The notes under the pieces: model-generated
What the model saw: the letters and a program-made list of their open reading frames with translations, nothing else
Database searches by the model: none
What the model was told of the DNA's origin: nothing
Translations under genes and position numbers: made by a program
DNA from: Phycisphaerae bacterium
GTDB lineage: Bacteria; Planctomycetota; Phycisphaerae; UBA1845; Fen-1342
Length of the DNA stretch: 64,000 bases
Direction: 5' to 3'
NCBI GenBank assembly: GCA_030428945.1
Contig: JAUIEC010000009.1
Location: 186,001-250,000, forward strand
Shown: positions 52,160-59,967 of the stretch, piece after piece
Layout: each line of letters opens with the position of its first letter
Position numbering within the stretch: the first letter of the stretch is position 1

Positions 52160-53890
52160 CTACTCGGGTGCCTGAACGTTCAGTTGAATGTACTTTTCCT
52201 GGGCCTTGCGGGCGGCCTGGTCGTCCGCGGCGTTGTCGCTGTGGCAGTCCAGCTTCTTGCCGCGGTGCGCCAGGTAGCGGATCTGCTCCTGCGTCAGCCC
52301 CGGGCTCTTGGCCGCGACCTTCGCCGGGGTGAAACCCTCGGCCTTGCCCGAAGCCCACTCGACGATCTCCTTGCTGATCCGCATGCTGCACCAGTCGTGC
52401 CCGCACATCGCGCAGAAGTCCGTGTCGACGTCCAGGTCTTCGTCGTGCAGCGCCCGGGCGGTCTCGCCGTCGAACGCCAGTTCGAAGTGCTTCGGCCAGT
52501 TCAGCGCCGCGCGGGCCCTGCTCAGGTCGTCGTCCCACTCCTGCGCGCCCGGAATCCCGCGGGCGATGTCGCCCGCATGGGCCGCGATCTTGTAGGCGAT
52601 GCAGCCGGCCTTGACGTCCTCGGCCTTCGGCAGCCCGACGTGCTCCTTCGGCGTCACGTAGCAGAGCATCGCCGCGCCCGCCCGGGCCGCCTCGGTCGCG
52701 CCGACCGCCGACGTGATGTGGTCGTAGCCGGGGAAGACGTCCGTCACCAGCGGACCCAGCACGTAGAACGGCGCGTCGTCGCAGACCCGCCGCTGCGTCT
52801 CCATGTTCCAGGCGATCTCGTTCAGCGGGACGTGACCCGGGCCCTCGACCATCACCTGCACGCCGGCCTCGCGGGCCCGCTGGACCAGTTCGCCCAGCAC
52901 GTGCAGTTCCGCCAGTTGGGCCGGGTCCGACGCGTCGGCCAGGCAGCCCGGACGCACGCCGTCACCCAGCGAGTAGGTCACGTCGTACTGCCGCATGATC
53001 GCGCTGATCTCGTCGAACAGCTCGTACATCGGGTTCTGCCTGTTGTGCGTCAGCATCCACTTGGCCAGCAGGCTGCCGCCCCGCGAGACGAGGCCCGTGA
53101 TCCGCTTGCGAATCAGCGGCAGGTGCTCCTTCAGCACGCCGGCGTGAATCGTGAAGTAGTCCACGCCCTGTTGCGCCTGGTGCTCGCAGACCCGCAGGAT
53201 CGTGTCGTAGTCCAGTTCCTCGATCGAACGCCCGATGATCATCGAGTAGATCGGAACCGTCCCGATCGGAATCGTGCTGTTGTCCAGGATCGCCTGCCGG
53301 CACTCGTCCAGCTTGCCGCCGGTCGACAGGTCCATCAGCGTGTCGGCCCCGAACTGCTGCGCCCAGCGCAGCTTCTCGACCTCCTCGTCCGTGCTGCTGC
53401 TGACCGGCGAGGCCCCGATGTTCGCGTTGATCTTCGTCGACAGCGGCCGGCCGATCGCCATCGGGTCCAGCCGCTTGGGCGTCGCTTCGCCCGGTACGTA
53501 GTCCGTGTCCGCCAGCAGGGCCTGCCGCTGCGGAACCGTCTGGTTGACCCACAGGGCCGACCTGCCGGTGAACGTCGGGTGACCGGCCCGGTCGAGCGGG
53601 TAGGGCAGGTCGACCCGCAGGTCCGCCAGCCAGCCCGGCTTCCCGTTGTCGGCGCTGCCGCCCCGCGGACGGTTGGTCAACTGCTCGACCAGTTGTTCGT
53701 AGCGGGCCTGCCAGGCCGCGCTCGGCGCAGCGCCGCCCGCGCCCGCCAGGTGGCGGATGTTGGCCGGAATCACCACGCGACCGCTGGCGACGTGGTCGCG
53801 GATGACCTCCGGGGTGGTGTTCTCGCGAATCGCGACGCGGGCCATCTCGGGCGTGACGCGGCCGCGACGGGCGTATTCGAGTTGTGTCAT
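52160..53890 (-). CDS. thiC: Phosphomethylpyrimidine synthase ThiC
   Basis: A 576-residue radical SAM enzyme that converts aminoimidazole ribotide to HMP-phosphate in thiamine synthesis. The C-terminal cluster motif is C493-A-M-C496-G-H-D-W-C501. Other family motifs: [62 protein letters not shown] and [17 protein letters not shown]. The ATG at 53890 has GAGGAG upstream. No riboswitch fits into the 42-bp gap to the upstream gene, which is unusual for thiC. Confidence 0.98.
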   Translation of the reverse strand: MTQLEYARRGRVTPEMARVAIRENTTPEVIRDHVASGRVVIPANIRHLAGAGGAAPSAAWQARYEQLVEQLTNRPRGGSADNGKPGWLADLRVDLPYPLDRAGHPTFTGRSALWVNQTVPQRQALLADTDYVPGEATPKRLDPMAIGRPLSTKINANIGASPVSSSTDEEVEKLRWAQQFGADTLMDLSTGGKLDECRQAILDNSTIPIGTVPIYSMIIGRSIEELDYDTILRVCEHQAQQGVDYFTIHAGVLKEHLPLIRKRITGLVSRGGSLLAKWMLTHNRQNPMYELFDEISAIMRQYDVTYSLGDGVRPGCLADASDPAQLAELHVLGELVQRAREAGVQVMVEGPGHVPLNEIAWNMETQRRVCDDAPFYVLGPLVTDVFPGYDHITSAVGATEAARAGAAMLCYVTPKEHVGLPKAEDVKAGCIAYKIAAHAGDIARGIPGAQEWDDDLSRARAALNWPKHFELAFDGETARALHDEDLDVDTDFCAMCGHDWCSMRISKEIVEWASGKAEGFTPAKVAAKSPGLTQEQIRYLAHRGKKLDCHSDNAADDQAARKAQEKYIQLNVQAPE

Positions 53891-53932
53891 CACGTTCTCC
53901 TCAGACTGCGGCGTGGCCGAAGCCACGGTTCG

Positions 53933-54460
53933 TTACGATGGTAGCCGGGTTTGGGTCATCCGAACATGGAAGCCCTCGTCGAGCGCCCCGTCGGCGACCC
54001 CCTGGACGTGGGCGCTCAGCTTGTCCCCGGCCCGGCGATAGGTGATCCGCCGCGGCTTGTTCTGGTCCTGCTGGCTCTCGAAGACGACTTCGTTCTCGCG
54101 CAGGCTGACCACTCTGAACGTCAGCGGCTTGTCGGGCGCTTCCCACGGCTTGTGGGCCGGGCCGAAGTGCCGGAAGCGCATCGCGATCTCCTCGCCGTCC
54201 TGCTCGATCAGCAGCAGTTCGTAGACCGTCACCCTGCCCGCCCCGCTCACCAGCCGGAACATCCCCATGATCGTCCCGGCCCGCGGCGTGCTCCAGTGCT
54301 CCTCGGCCTGCCCGCCCAGCGCGGCCCCGCTCCACGAACCCGACATCCACGCCAGGTCCGCCACGTCCGCCTTGACCGGCGCCGCCGGCTGATACGCATC
54401 CTCCGTGGCGGGCAACCCGGTCGCCACAACAAACAACACAGCCAGGGGCATCCAAGACAT
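53933..54460 (-). CDS. DUF6265-like exported protein
   Basis: A 175-residue exported protein. The ATG at 54460 has AAGGAG upstream and begins a signal peptide (SWMPLAVLFVVATGLPA). The domain (DLAWMSGSWSG, EEHWSTPRAGTIMGMFRLVS, YELLLIEQDGEEIAMRFRHF) matches a family of beta-barrel proteins of unknown role found with similar spacing (DUF6265-like). It lies 42 nt before thiC on the same strand, so co-transcription is likely. No link to thiamine is known. Confidence 0.75.
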   Translation of the reverse strand: MSWMPLAVLFVVATGLPATEDAYQPAAPVKADVADLAWMSGSWSGAALGGQAEEHWSTPRAGTIMGMFRLVSGAGRVTVYELLLIEQDGEEIAMRFRHFGPAHKPWEAPDKPLTFRVVSLRENEVVFESQQDQNKPRRITYRRAGDKLSAHVQGVADGALDEGFHVRMTQTRLPS

Positions 54461-54499
54461 CCGCAACTCCTTGTTTCCAGGTTCCACAACATCAAGCCA

Positions 54500-54551
54500 G
54501 CCTGCCAGCTTGCTTACTTGCTCACTTGCTTACTTGCTTACTTCCTCACCA
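54500..54551. repeat. AAGCAAGT-type repeat, complement orientation
   Basis: CTTGCTTACTTGCTCACTTG units. On the complement the array begins at the TGA of the rhomboid gene and runs toward the DUF6265-like gene. Confidence 0.8.
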
Positions 54552-55838
54552 GAGCGTCAGCCCCGGCCGGTTCGGCTTGCCGAGCAGCGCCCAGGCGTGC
54601 CGGCCGAAAAGGACCGACAGCAGGTCGCCGCCGCGGGCGTTGACCAGTCGCAGCATCAGCAGGACCATGGCCAGCCCCGCCCCGGCCAGGAAGCCGCCCG
54701 CGTGGGCCCAGTGGGCCACCCCGGTGTCGGCCCCCAGCAGGATGTAGATCAGGTCGAACAGCAGGAAGAAGACCACGATCACGTACCCGCGCGTCTCGCC
54801 GATGTTCATCGCGAACCGCCACGGGCGGAACGGATTCCGCAGCCAGCTCGCGACATGCACCGGGTGCATCGGGAACAGCACCACGTACATCCCCGCCAGC
54901 CCCGCGATCGCGCCGGACGCACCCAGCAGCCCGACCGGCTGGTCGCCGGCCATCTCGAGTTCGATCAGCGCCGCCAGCACGCCGAGCAGCGGATAGCACA
55001 CGGCCGTCAGCACGTTGCCGATCAGGGCGTTGACCCGCGTCCCCAGGATCAGCAGGAACAGCAGGTTGCCCAGCAGGTGGAACAGGTCCGCGTGCAGGAA
55101 CTGGTGCGTCAGCAGTTGCACGTTGTTGACCGTGAAGTTCCCGGCCTCCTCGGCCGGCACGTAGTTCCACGCCAGCAGGCCCCGCAGGCCCGGGTCGGCG
55201 CCCGGCCCGGCCGACGCGGACCAGAACCAGATCGACGCCAGGATCGTCAGCACCGCGAGGCCGCGGACGACCCACGGGGTCCGCACGCCGAAGGCGCCGG
55301 AGGCGATCGGGTAGATCCCGAACCAGATCAGCCAGCTCAGCGTCCAGATCAGCGGCTCGGCGATCATGTACTTTTCGTTCAGGTTGGTGTCATCGTGCGT
55401 CAGGATCGAGCGCCCGGTCGCCAGTTCGATCCCGCAGTCGACGCAGATCCGGTCCTCCCCCGGCAGCGTCTGTTCGCAGCTCGGGCAGGTCTGGTCCGGC
55501 TTCTTCGGCAGGACCCGCGTCGGCTGCGGCGTCGGGGGCGGGGCCGCCAGGTCGTAGGCCTCGCCGGTGTCCTCCTCGTCGTACATGTACTCGAGTTCGA
55601 TCACCGGCAGCACCGTCCGGGCCCGGCAGCGCGGACAGCGGATCGTCGTCGCGGTCGTGTCGGCCGGCGCGCCCAGCCGGGCTCCGCAGTCGCAGGTCAG
55701 CGCGATCCGCCCGACCGCCGCCCGCGGCACCGGGCTGCGGGTCTGGCAGCGCGGACAGACCACGCTCGGCTTGCCCGGCTTCGGCCGCAGCCGCGCCCCG
55801 CATGGACAGGTGACAATCGTGTCCTGCACCTTCGCCAA
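54546..55838 (-). CDS. Rhomboid-family intramembrane serine protease with N-terminal zinc ribbons
   Basis: A 430-residue membrane protease. The TTG at 55838 is chosen for GGAGG seven bases before. Three CxxC pairs and CPSC/CVDC motifs (residues 11-14, 28-31, 68-71, 118-121, 132-135) form a string of zinc-ribbon-like elements. They are followed by helices from about 160. Rhomboid dyad Ser308 (GASGAIAGL) and His379 (HWAHAGGFLAG) are present, along with the HxxxHxxxN-type segment HADLFHLLGN (249-258). The zinc-ribbon front is uncommon for rhomboids and may recruit substrates. The end lies in a purine repeat. Confidence 0.88.
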   Translation of the reverse strand: MAKVQDTIVTCPCGARLRPKPGKPSVVCPRCQTRSPVPRAAVGRIALTCDCGARLGAPADTTATTIRCPRCRARTVLPVIELEYMYDEEDTGEAYDLAAPPPTPQPTRVLPKKPDQTCPSCEQTLPGEDRICVDCGIELATGRSILTHDDTNLNEKYMIAEPLIWTLSWLIWFGIYPIASGAFGVRTPWVVRGLAVLTILASIWFWSASAGPGADPGLRGLLAWNYVPAEEAGNFTVNNVQLLTHQFLHADLFHLLGNLLFLLILGTRVNALIGNVLTAVCYPLLGVLAALIELEMAGDQPVGLLGASGAIAGLAGMYVVLFPMHPVHVASWLRNPFRPWRFAMNIGETRGYVIVVFFLLFDLIYILLGADTGVAHWAHAGGFLAGAGLAMVLLMLRLVNARGGDLLSVLFGRHAWALLGKPNRPGLTLW

Positions 55839-56002
55839 CAACCAACCTCCGCACCGGCCAGCCACGATTCCGCGGAAAGGTGAGATCGTGAAAGAGCCGA
55901 AGGGGCCGCGCGAGCGCGCGTCTTCCCTTGTCCACCCATTCACTCCTTCACGTCTTCACTCTCCCCAGCTTCTGTTTGATGGATCCAATCGCGTTGTTGC
56001 CG

Positions 56003-56094
56003 CCGTGAAAAAGTGAAGGCGTGAAAGGGTGAAAGAGGGAAGAACGTCGCGAAACCGCCCTCTTTCACTCCTTCACACTTCCACCTTTTCACGG
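56003..56094. repeat. Long hairpin of GTGAAGG-type repeats
   Basis: 37-bp arms (56003-56039 and 56058-56094) match as an inverted repeat at 31 of 37 positions, with an 18-nt loop. It lies between the rhomboid and DinB-family genes, with its right arm 34 bp past the DinB stop. A further CTTCACTC stretch is at 55930-55966. Confidence 0.88.
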
Positions 56095-56128
56095 CCTTGG
56101 CAGCTCATTTGCATCCGTCAAACACGAC

Positions 56129-56614
56129 CTAAGCTGGCCGACGGCACCACATCATGTAGTCCAGTTCCGGCGCGCCGGCGTTCAGCCGCCGCAGCATGTT
56201 GACCAGTTGCGCCCGGTGGTGCGTCGAGTGCACGAACCCCTGCACCAGCATTTCGCCGAGCGGCGCCGTGAAGTAGCTGCCCTTCGAGTCCAGGTATCTC
56301 TGCGGGCGGGCCAGCCGCTCGCTGTCCAGCGCCGCCAGGAACGCGTCCCGCTCGCGCCGCACGGGGGCGAAGCGCTCGGCCAGTTGACCCGGACGGATCT
56401 TCTCGTTCTGGTCGAGCCACGGCTGGTCAGACTCTCCCTGCCAGCGGCGCAGCCAGACGTACTCGCCGATGTAGACGTGCAGCAGCAGCTTGCGGAAGGT
56501 GCCCACGCTGATCTTGAATCGCCGGTCAAGCTGCTCGTCGGTCAGCGTTTCGCCGGCCACCAGCAACTGGTCGTTGGCCCAGTCGTTGTAGGGCATCAGG
56601 TCGGGTACGAACAT
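56129..56614 (-). CDS. DinB-family protein downstream of a TPP riboswitch
   Basis: A 161-residue four-helix protein of the DinB/YfiT metal-binding superfamily. The His triad is H46 (LLLHVYIGEYVW) with H129 and H133 (FVHSTHHRAQLVNML). MPYNDWANDQLL is the usual start. The ATG at 56614 follows GGAGA. Family members include thiol transferases and DNA-damage-inducible proteins with few known reactions; none is established in thiamine metabolism. The gene is preceded by a TPP riboswitch within about 50 nt, so it is presumably repressed by thiamine diphosphate. It could be a new thiamine-related enzyme or salvage gene. Confidence 0.88.
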   Translation of the reverse strand: MFVPDLMPYNDWANDQLLVAGETLTDEQLDRRFKISVGTFRKLLLHVYIGEYVWLRRWQGESDQPWLDQNEKIRPGQLAERFAPVRRERDAFLAALDSERLARPQRYLDSKGSYFTAPLGEMLVQGFVHSTHHRAQLVNMLRRLNAGAPELDYMMWCRRPA

Positions 56615-56663
56615 CGCGGCGGTCTCCACGGCGGGCAGGGGGGCGCGTGGGCTGTTCGGGCAG

Positions 56664-56777
56664 GATCCGCTTCCCTCCGCAGCCACCCCGCAGGCAACTG
56701 ATCAGGTTCAACGGGTTCACGGCCGCGCTCGCCGGCCACATCTCAGGTCCACCGCGACGAACCACCCCGAGCCAGGG
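56664..56777 (-). promoter_or_regulatory. TPP riboswitch (THI element)
   Basis: On the complement: CUCGGGGUGG (around 56762-56771), CUGAGA (56746-56741), ACCCGUUGAACCUGAUC (56716-56700) and GCGGAGGGAAGC (ending 56669), in the right order. After GAUC the P5 arm CAGUUGCC/GGUGGCUG pairs over eight bases with wobbles around a UGCGG loop, longer than the common short form. The DinB-family start codon is about 50 nt downstream, and its Shine-Dalgarno lies just before it, fitting translational control. Confidence 0.87.
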
Positions 56778-56815
56778 ACATCAGTCTAACCGAAGAAGCA
56801 GGCCAGCGGGGGGAA

Positions 56816-56944
56816 GTCAAGTAAGCAAGTCAGCAGGTAAGCAGGTAAGCAAGTCAGCCGGCGCAGGCTGATCCCCGCTTCTTCCCTGGCTCCCTCGCTT
56901 CCTCGCTCCCTTGCTCCCTCGCTCCCTCGCTCCCTCGCTCCCTG
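56816..56944. repeat. AAGCAAGT repeat followed by inverted GGGAGCGA repeat
   Basis: 56816-56862 is AGTAAGCAAGTCAGCAGG on the plus strand. 56878-56944 is CTCCCTCGCTCCCTCG, the complement-oriented class, ending at the stop of the enolase-superfamily gene. Confidence 0.85.
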
Positions 56945-56945
56945 T

Positions 56946-58133
56946 TCAGAGCTGGATCACAATCGCCGGCTTGTCGCCGAGTGTCTCGATCCGGTCCTGG
57001 TCGACATCGAGACCCAACCCGAATCCGCCGGGCGCCCTGACGCGTCCGCGGTACCCGAACCGCAGTGGCTTGCGAACCACGTCGCCGGTCAGCAGGAACG
57101 GACCGAAGCAGCCCTCCGCGAACCGCACCCGCGGCACGCACTGCAGGAAGCCGACGCCCGCGGCCGAGAGGATGCTCGTCTCGCCGACCAGGCAGCCAAG
57201 CTGCACGTCCGCTCCGCGATCCAGTGCCAGGTTCGCGATCCGCAGCGCCGGCAGCAGACCGCCGTGCTTGGCGATCCGGATGTTCATCACCTTCACGCCC
57301 CGCGCGATCAGGCGCTCGGCGTCCTCGGCCGTCTGCAGCGACTCGTCGGCGATCAGGTCCAGCGGCAGGCCGCCCGACAGCCCGGCCAGTTCTCCGTCCG
57401 CCTCCACGGCCAGGGGCTGCTCGATCGCGCTGACCCCGTGCCGCTGCAGCAGCGGAACCGCGGCCAGCAGTTCGTCCGCGGTCCAGCCGCCGTTCGCGTC
57501 GACCCGCAGCGTGGCCGTCCCGCGGGCCAGGCGGCGACCCAGAACCCGCGCGGCCAGGGCGACGCGCTGCTCCCAGCCCGGGATGGCGACCTTCAGCTTG
57601 AAGTCGCGCAGCCCGTACCACGCCTGGGCCCGCAGCAGCGTTTTCAGCTTGCCCGGTTTCCGCCCGACCACGATCCCCGAGTACGGCATCGTCTCCAGGC
57701 AGCCGCGCGTCAGGTGCGGCAGATCCAGCAGCGGCAGCACGTCCGTGATCCGCCGCCGGAAGGCCTTGCCCGCCAGGTCCAGCAGGGCCAGTTCGATCGC
57801 CGTCCGGGCCGCGTGCAGCAGCCGCCCCTCGACCATCCGCGGCAGTTCCTCGATCCGCTCGATCGCCTCCGGGAAACTGTCGGCCCGGAAATCCAGCAGG
57901 TGCGGCGCGAAAAAGGCCGCGATGTCGTCCGGGACGCTCTCGGCCGTCTCGCCGGTCACGTACGAACGGGCCAGCGTCTCGCCGTAGCCGACCAGGTCGC
58001 CGAACGGTGCCTCGGCCTGCAGCCCGACCACCAGCGGATCCGCGATCGCCCGGGTGGCGGCCGCGTGTTCGAAGCGGACCCGCATCGGGATGGCGAGCGG
58101 GTCGATGCGGATCTGGCGGATGCGGAGCGTCAT
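56946..58133 (-). CDS. Mandelate racemase / muconate lactonizing enzyme-family protein
   Basis: A 395-residue enolase-superfamily enzyme. An N-terminal capping domain precedes the barrel. Catalytic Lys motif is K179-L-K181 in RDFKLKV. Metal ligands are D212 (RVDANGGW), E238 (AIEQPL) and D263 (LIADESL). K289 in NIRIAKHGG is the second catalytic Lys. That set matches the MLE/dipeptide-epimerase subgroup: proton abstraction next to a carboxylate, giving epimerisation or cycloisomerisation. The substrate is unknown, and o-succinylbenzoate synthase is another option. A peptide-recycling context is not seen. It is divergent from asnS. Confidence 0.87.
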   Translation of the reverse strand: MTLRIRQIRIDPLAIPMRVRFEHAAATRAIADPLVVGLQAEAPFGDLVGYGETLARSYVTGETAESVPDDIAAFFAPHLLDFRADSFPEAIERIEELPRMVEGRLLHAARTAIELALLDLAGKAFRRRITDVLPLLDLPHLTRGCLETMPYSGIVVGRKPGKLKTLLRAQAWYGLRDFKLKVAIPGWEQRVALAARVLGRRLARGTATLRVDANGGWTADELLAAVPLLQRHGVSAIEQPLAVEADGELAGLSGGLPLDLIADESLQTAEDAERLIARGVKVMNIRIAKHGGLLPALRIANLALDRGADVQLGCLVGETSILSAAGVGFLQCVPRVRFAEGCFGPFLLTGDVVRKPLRFGYRGRVRAPGGFGLGLDVDQDRIETLGDKPAIVIQL

Positions 58134-58222
58134 GTCCGGCCCCGGGCGGCGTCCCTGTCCGCCTGCGGTGCTTGCCGGTACAGTGCCATCCTTTGAGCAA
58201 CCCCAGACGAGGAACGGGCGCG

Positions 58223-59731
58223 ATGGCGACGCGGACGACGATTGATCGGTTGAGCGAACATGTCGGGCAGACGGTAACCCTTGAAGGTTGGGTCTACAAC
58301 ACGCGCGCCCAGGGCAAGCTGCTGTTCATCATCCTGCGCGACGGCACCGGCATGACCCAGTGCGTCCTCGAAAAGACAGACGAGAACCTCGAGCAGTTCC
58401 AGCGGGCCCGGAAACTCGGACAGGAATCCTCGCTGACCATCACCGGCGAGGCCCGGGTCGACGAGCGCAGCGTCGGCGGGCACGAGGTCCGCATCGCCGA
58501 ACTGCACGTCGTCCAGGCGGCCGAGGGCTACCCGATCACGCCCAAGGCGCACGGACCCGAGTTCCTGATGAACCACCGCCACCTCTGGTTCCGCTCGAAG
58601 CGGCAGTGGGCCATCCTGCGGATCCGCTCGACGATCGTCGACGCGATCCGCCGCTTCTACCAGGACCGCGGCTTCGTCCTGATCGATTCGCCCCTGTTCG
58701 CCCCGTCGGCCGGGGAGGGGGCCCAGACGCTCTTCGAGGTCGACTACTTCGGCGACACGGTCTACATGGCCCAGACCGGTCAGCTTTACCTCGAAGCGGC
58801 CTGCATGTCGCACCGCAAGGTCTACTGCTTCGGGCCGACTTTCCGGGCCGAAAAGAGCAAGACCCGCCGACACCTGACCGAGTTCTGGATGGTCGAGCCC
58901 GAGATCGCCTACGCGGATCTCGATGACGTCCTGCAACTGGCCGAGGACTTCGTCTGCGCGATCATCCAGCGGGTCCTGGCCGACCACCGCCCGGAACTGG
59001 AAATCCTCGAACGGGACGTCAGCGCGCTCGAGAAGTGCGTCGCGCCGTTCCACCGGATGACGTACACCGAGGCGGCCGAACTGCTCCGCAGCGACCGGGT
59101 CGCCAGCCTGCTCGACGAGGATCTCGCCCGGGCCGAGGCCCGCGTGGCCGAACTGAAGGCCGAGGTCGACGCCAGGGAGGAGGAGCGCAAGCAGCCCGGG
59201 CTGAAGAACTGGAAGGCCGACAAGCTGGCCCAGGAGATCCTGGCCGCCCGCGAGGAACTGTCCGAGCGCGAGGACGAGGTCAAGAACATCCCGCACCACA
59301 AGCAACTGGCGGCCAACTTCCAGTGGGGGACCGACCTGGGCGGCAGCGACGAGACGATCATCGCCCGCCTGCACGACCGCCCGGTCTTCGTGACGCACTA
59401 CCCGGGGGCCTGCAAGGCCTTCTACATGAAGCAGAACGAGCAGGACGAGCGGCTGGTCAACAACTTCGACATGCTGGCCCCGGAAGGCTACGGCGAAGTC
59501 ATCGGCGGCTCGCAGCGCGAAGACGACTACGAGACCCTGGTCCGCAAGATGGAAGAGGAGGGCCTCGACCGCGAGCCGTACGAGTGGTACCTGGACCTCC
59601 GCCGCTACGGCTCGGTCCCCCACGGCGGCTTCGGCCTCGGCGTCGAACGAACCGTCCGCTGGCTCTGCGGCCTCAAGCACATCCGCGAAACGATTCCGTA
59701 CCCGCGGATGATGGGACGGGTCTACCCTTAG
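58223..59731 (+). CDS. asnS: Asparagine--tRNA ligase with coiled-coil insertion
   Basis: A 502-residue class IIb synthetase. The OB-fold anticodon domain (VTLEGWVYNTRAQGKLLFII) is followed by the catalytic domain: YMAQTGQLYLEAA, GPTFRAEKSKTRRHLTEFWM (motif 2) and GFGLGVERTVRWLCGL (motif 3). EGYGEVIGGSQRED marks it as AsnRS rather than AspRS. Residues 298-363 are a highly charged helical insertion (ARAEARVAELKAEVDAREEE) not in the usual bacterial enzyme of about 465 residues. It gives direct Asn-tRNA formation. The ATG follows GAGGA. Confidence 0.95.
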   Translation: MATRTTIDRLSEHVGQTVTLEGWVYNTRAQGKLLFIILRDGTGMTQCVLEKTDENLEQFQRARKLGQESSLTITGEARVDERSVGGHEVRIAELHVVQAAEGYPITPKAHGPEFLMNHRHLWFRSKRQWAILRIRSTIVDAIRRFYQDRGFVLIDSPLFAPSAGEGAQTLFEVDYFGDTVYMAQTGQLYLEAACMSHRKVYCFGPTFRAEKSKTRRHLTEFWMVEPEIAYADLDDVLQLAEDFVCAIIQRVLADHRPELEILERDVSALEKCVAPFHRMTYTEAAELLRSDRVASLLDEDLARAEARVAELKAEVDAREEERKQPGLKNWKADKLAQEILAAREELSEREDEVKNIPHHKQLAANFQWGTDLGGSDETIIARLHDRPVFVTHYPGACKAFYMKQNEQDERLVNNFDMLAPEGYGEVIGGSQREDDYETLVRKMEEEGLDREPYEWYLDLRRYGSVPHGGFGLGVERTVRWLCGLKHIRETIPYPRMMGRVYP

Positions 59732-59738
59732 CGACAGT

Positions 59739-59806
59739 GAGCAAGTCAGCAAGAAAGCAAGTAAGCAAGTAGGCAAGTGAGCAAGTAAGCAAGTCAGCAA
59801 GCAGCG
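59739..59806. repeat. AAGCAAGT-type repeat after asnS
   Basis: GTGAGCAAGTCAGCAAGAAA and more AAGCAAGT units begin eight bases after the asnS stop. The rest of 59807-59967 has no gene. A short inverse run (CTTACCTGCTCACTTGC) lies at 59929-59955, before the kinase gene. Confidence 0.85.
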
Positions 59807-59967
59807 GGTGCACGGGTCAGCATTGAACACGTGAGTAAGTGACCATGGACCGACAGGACAACCGCGGGCGCTGCGCCCCGAACCCAACCCGCATGCAACG
59901 GCCCATGCCGCCGCGGCCGTGCCTTGGCACCTGCTTACCTGCTCACTTGCTTACTGTGTCGTAAGCC

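Noticed and set aside
53891..53932. Riboswitch directly before thiC
   Set aside because: Only 42 bp separate thiC from the upstream gene and none of the conserved THI motifs is there.
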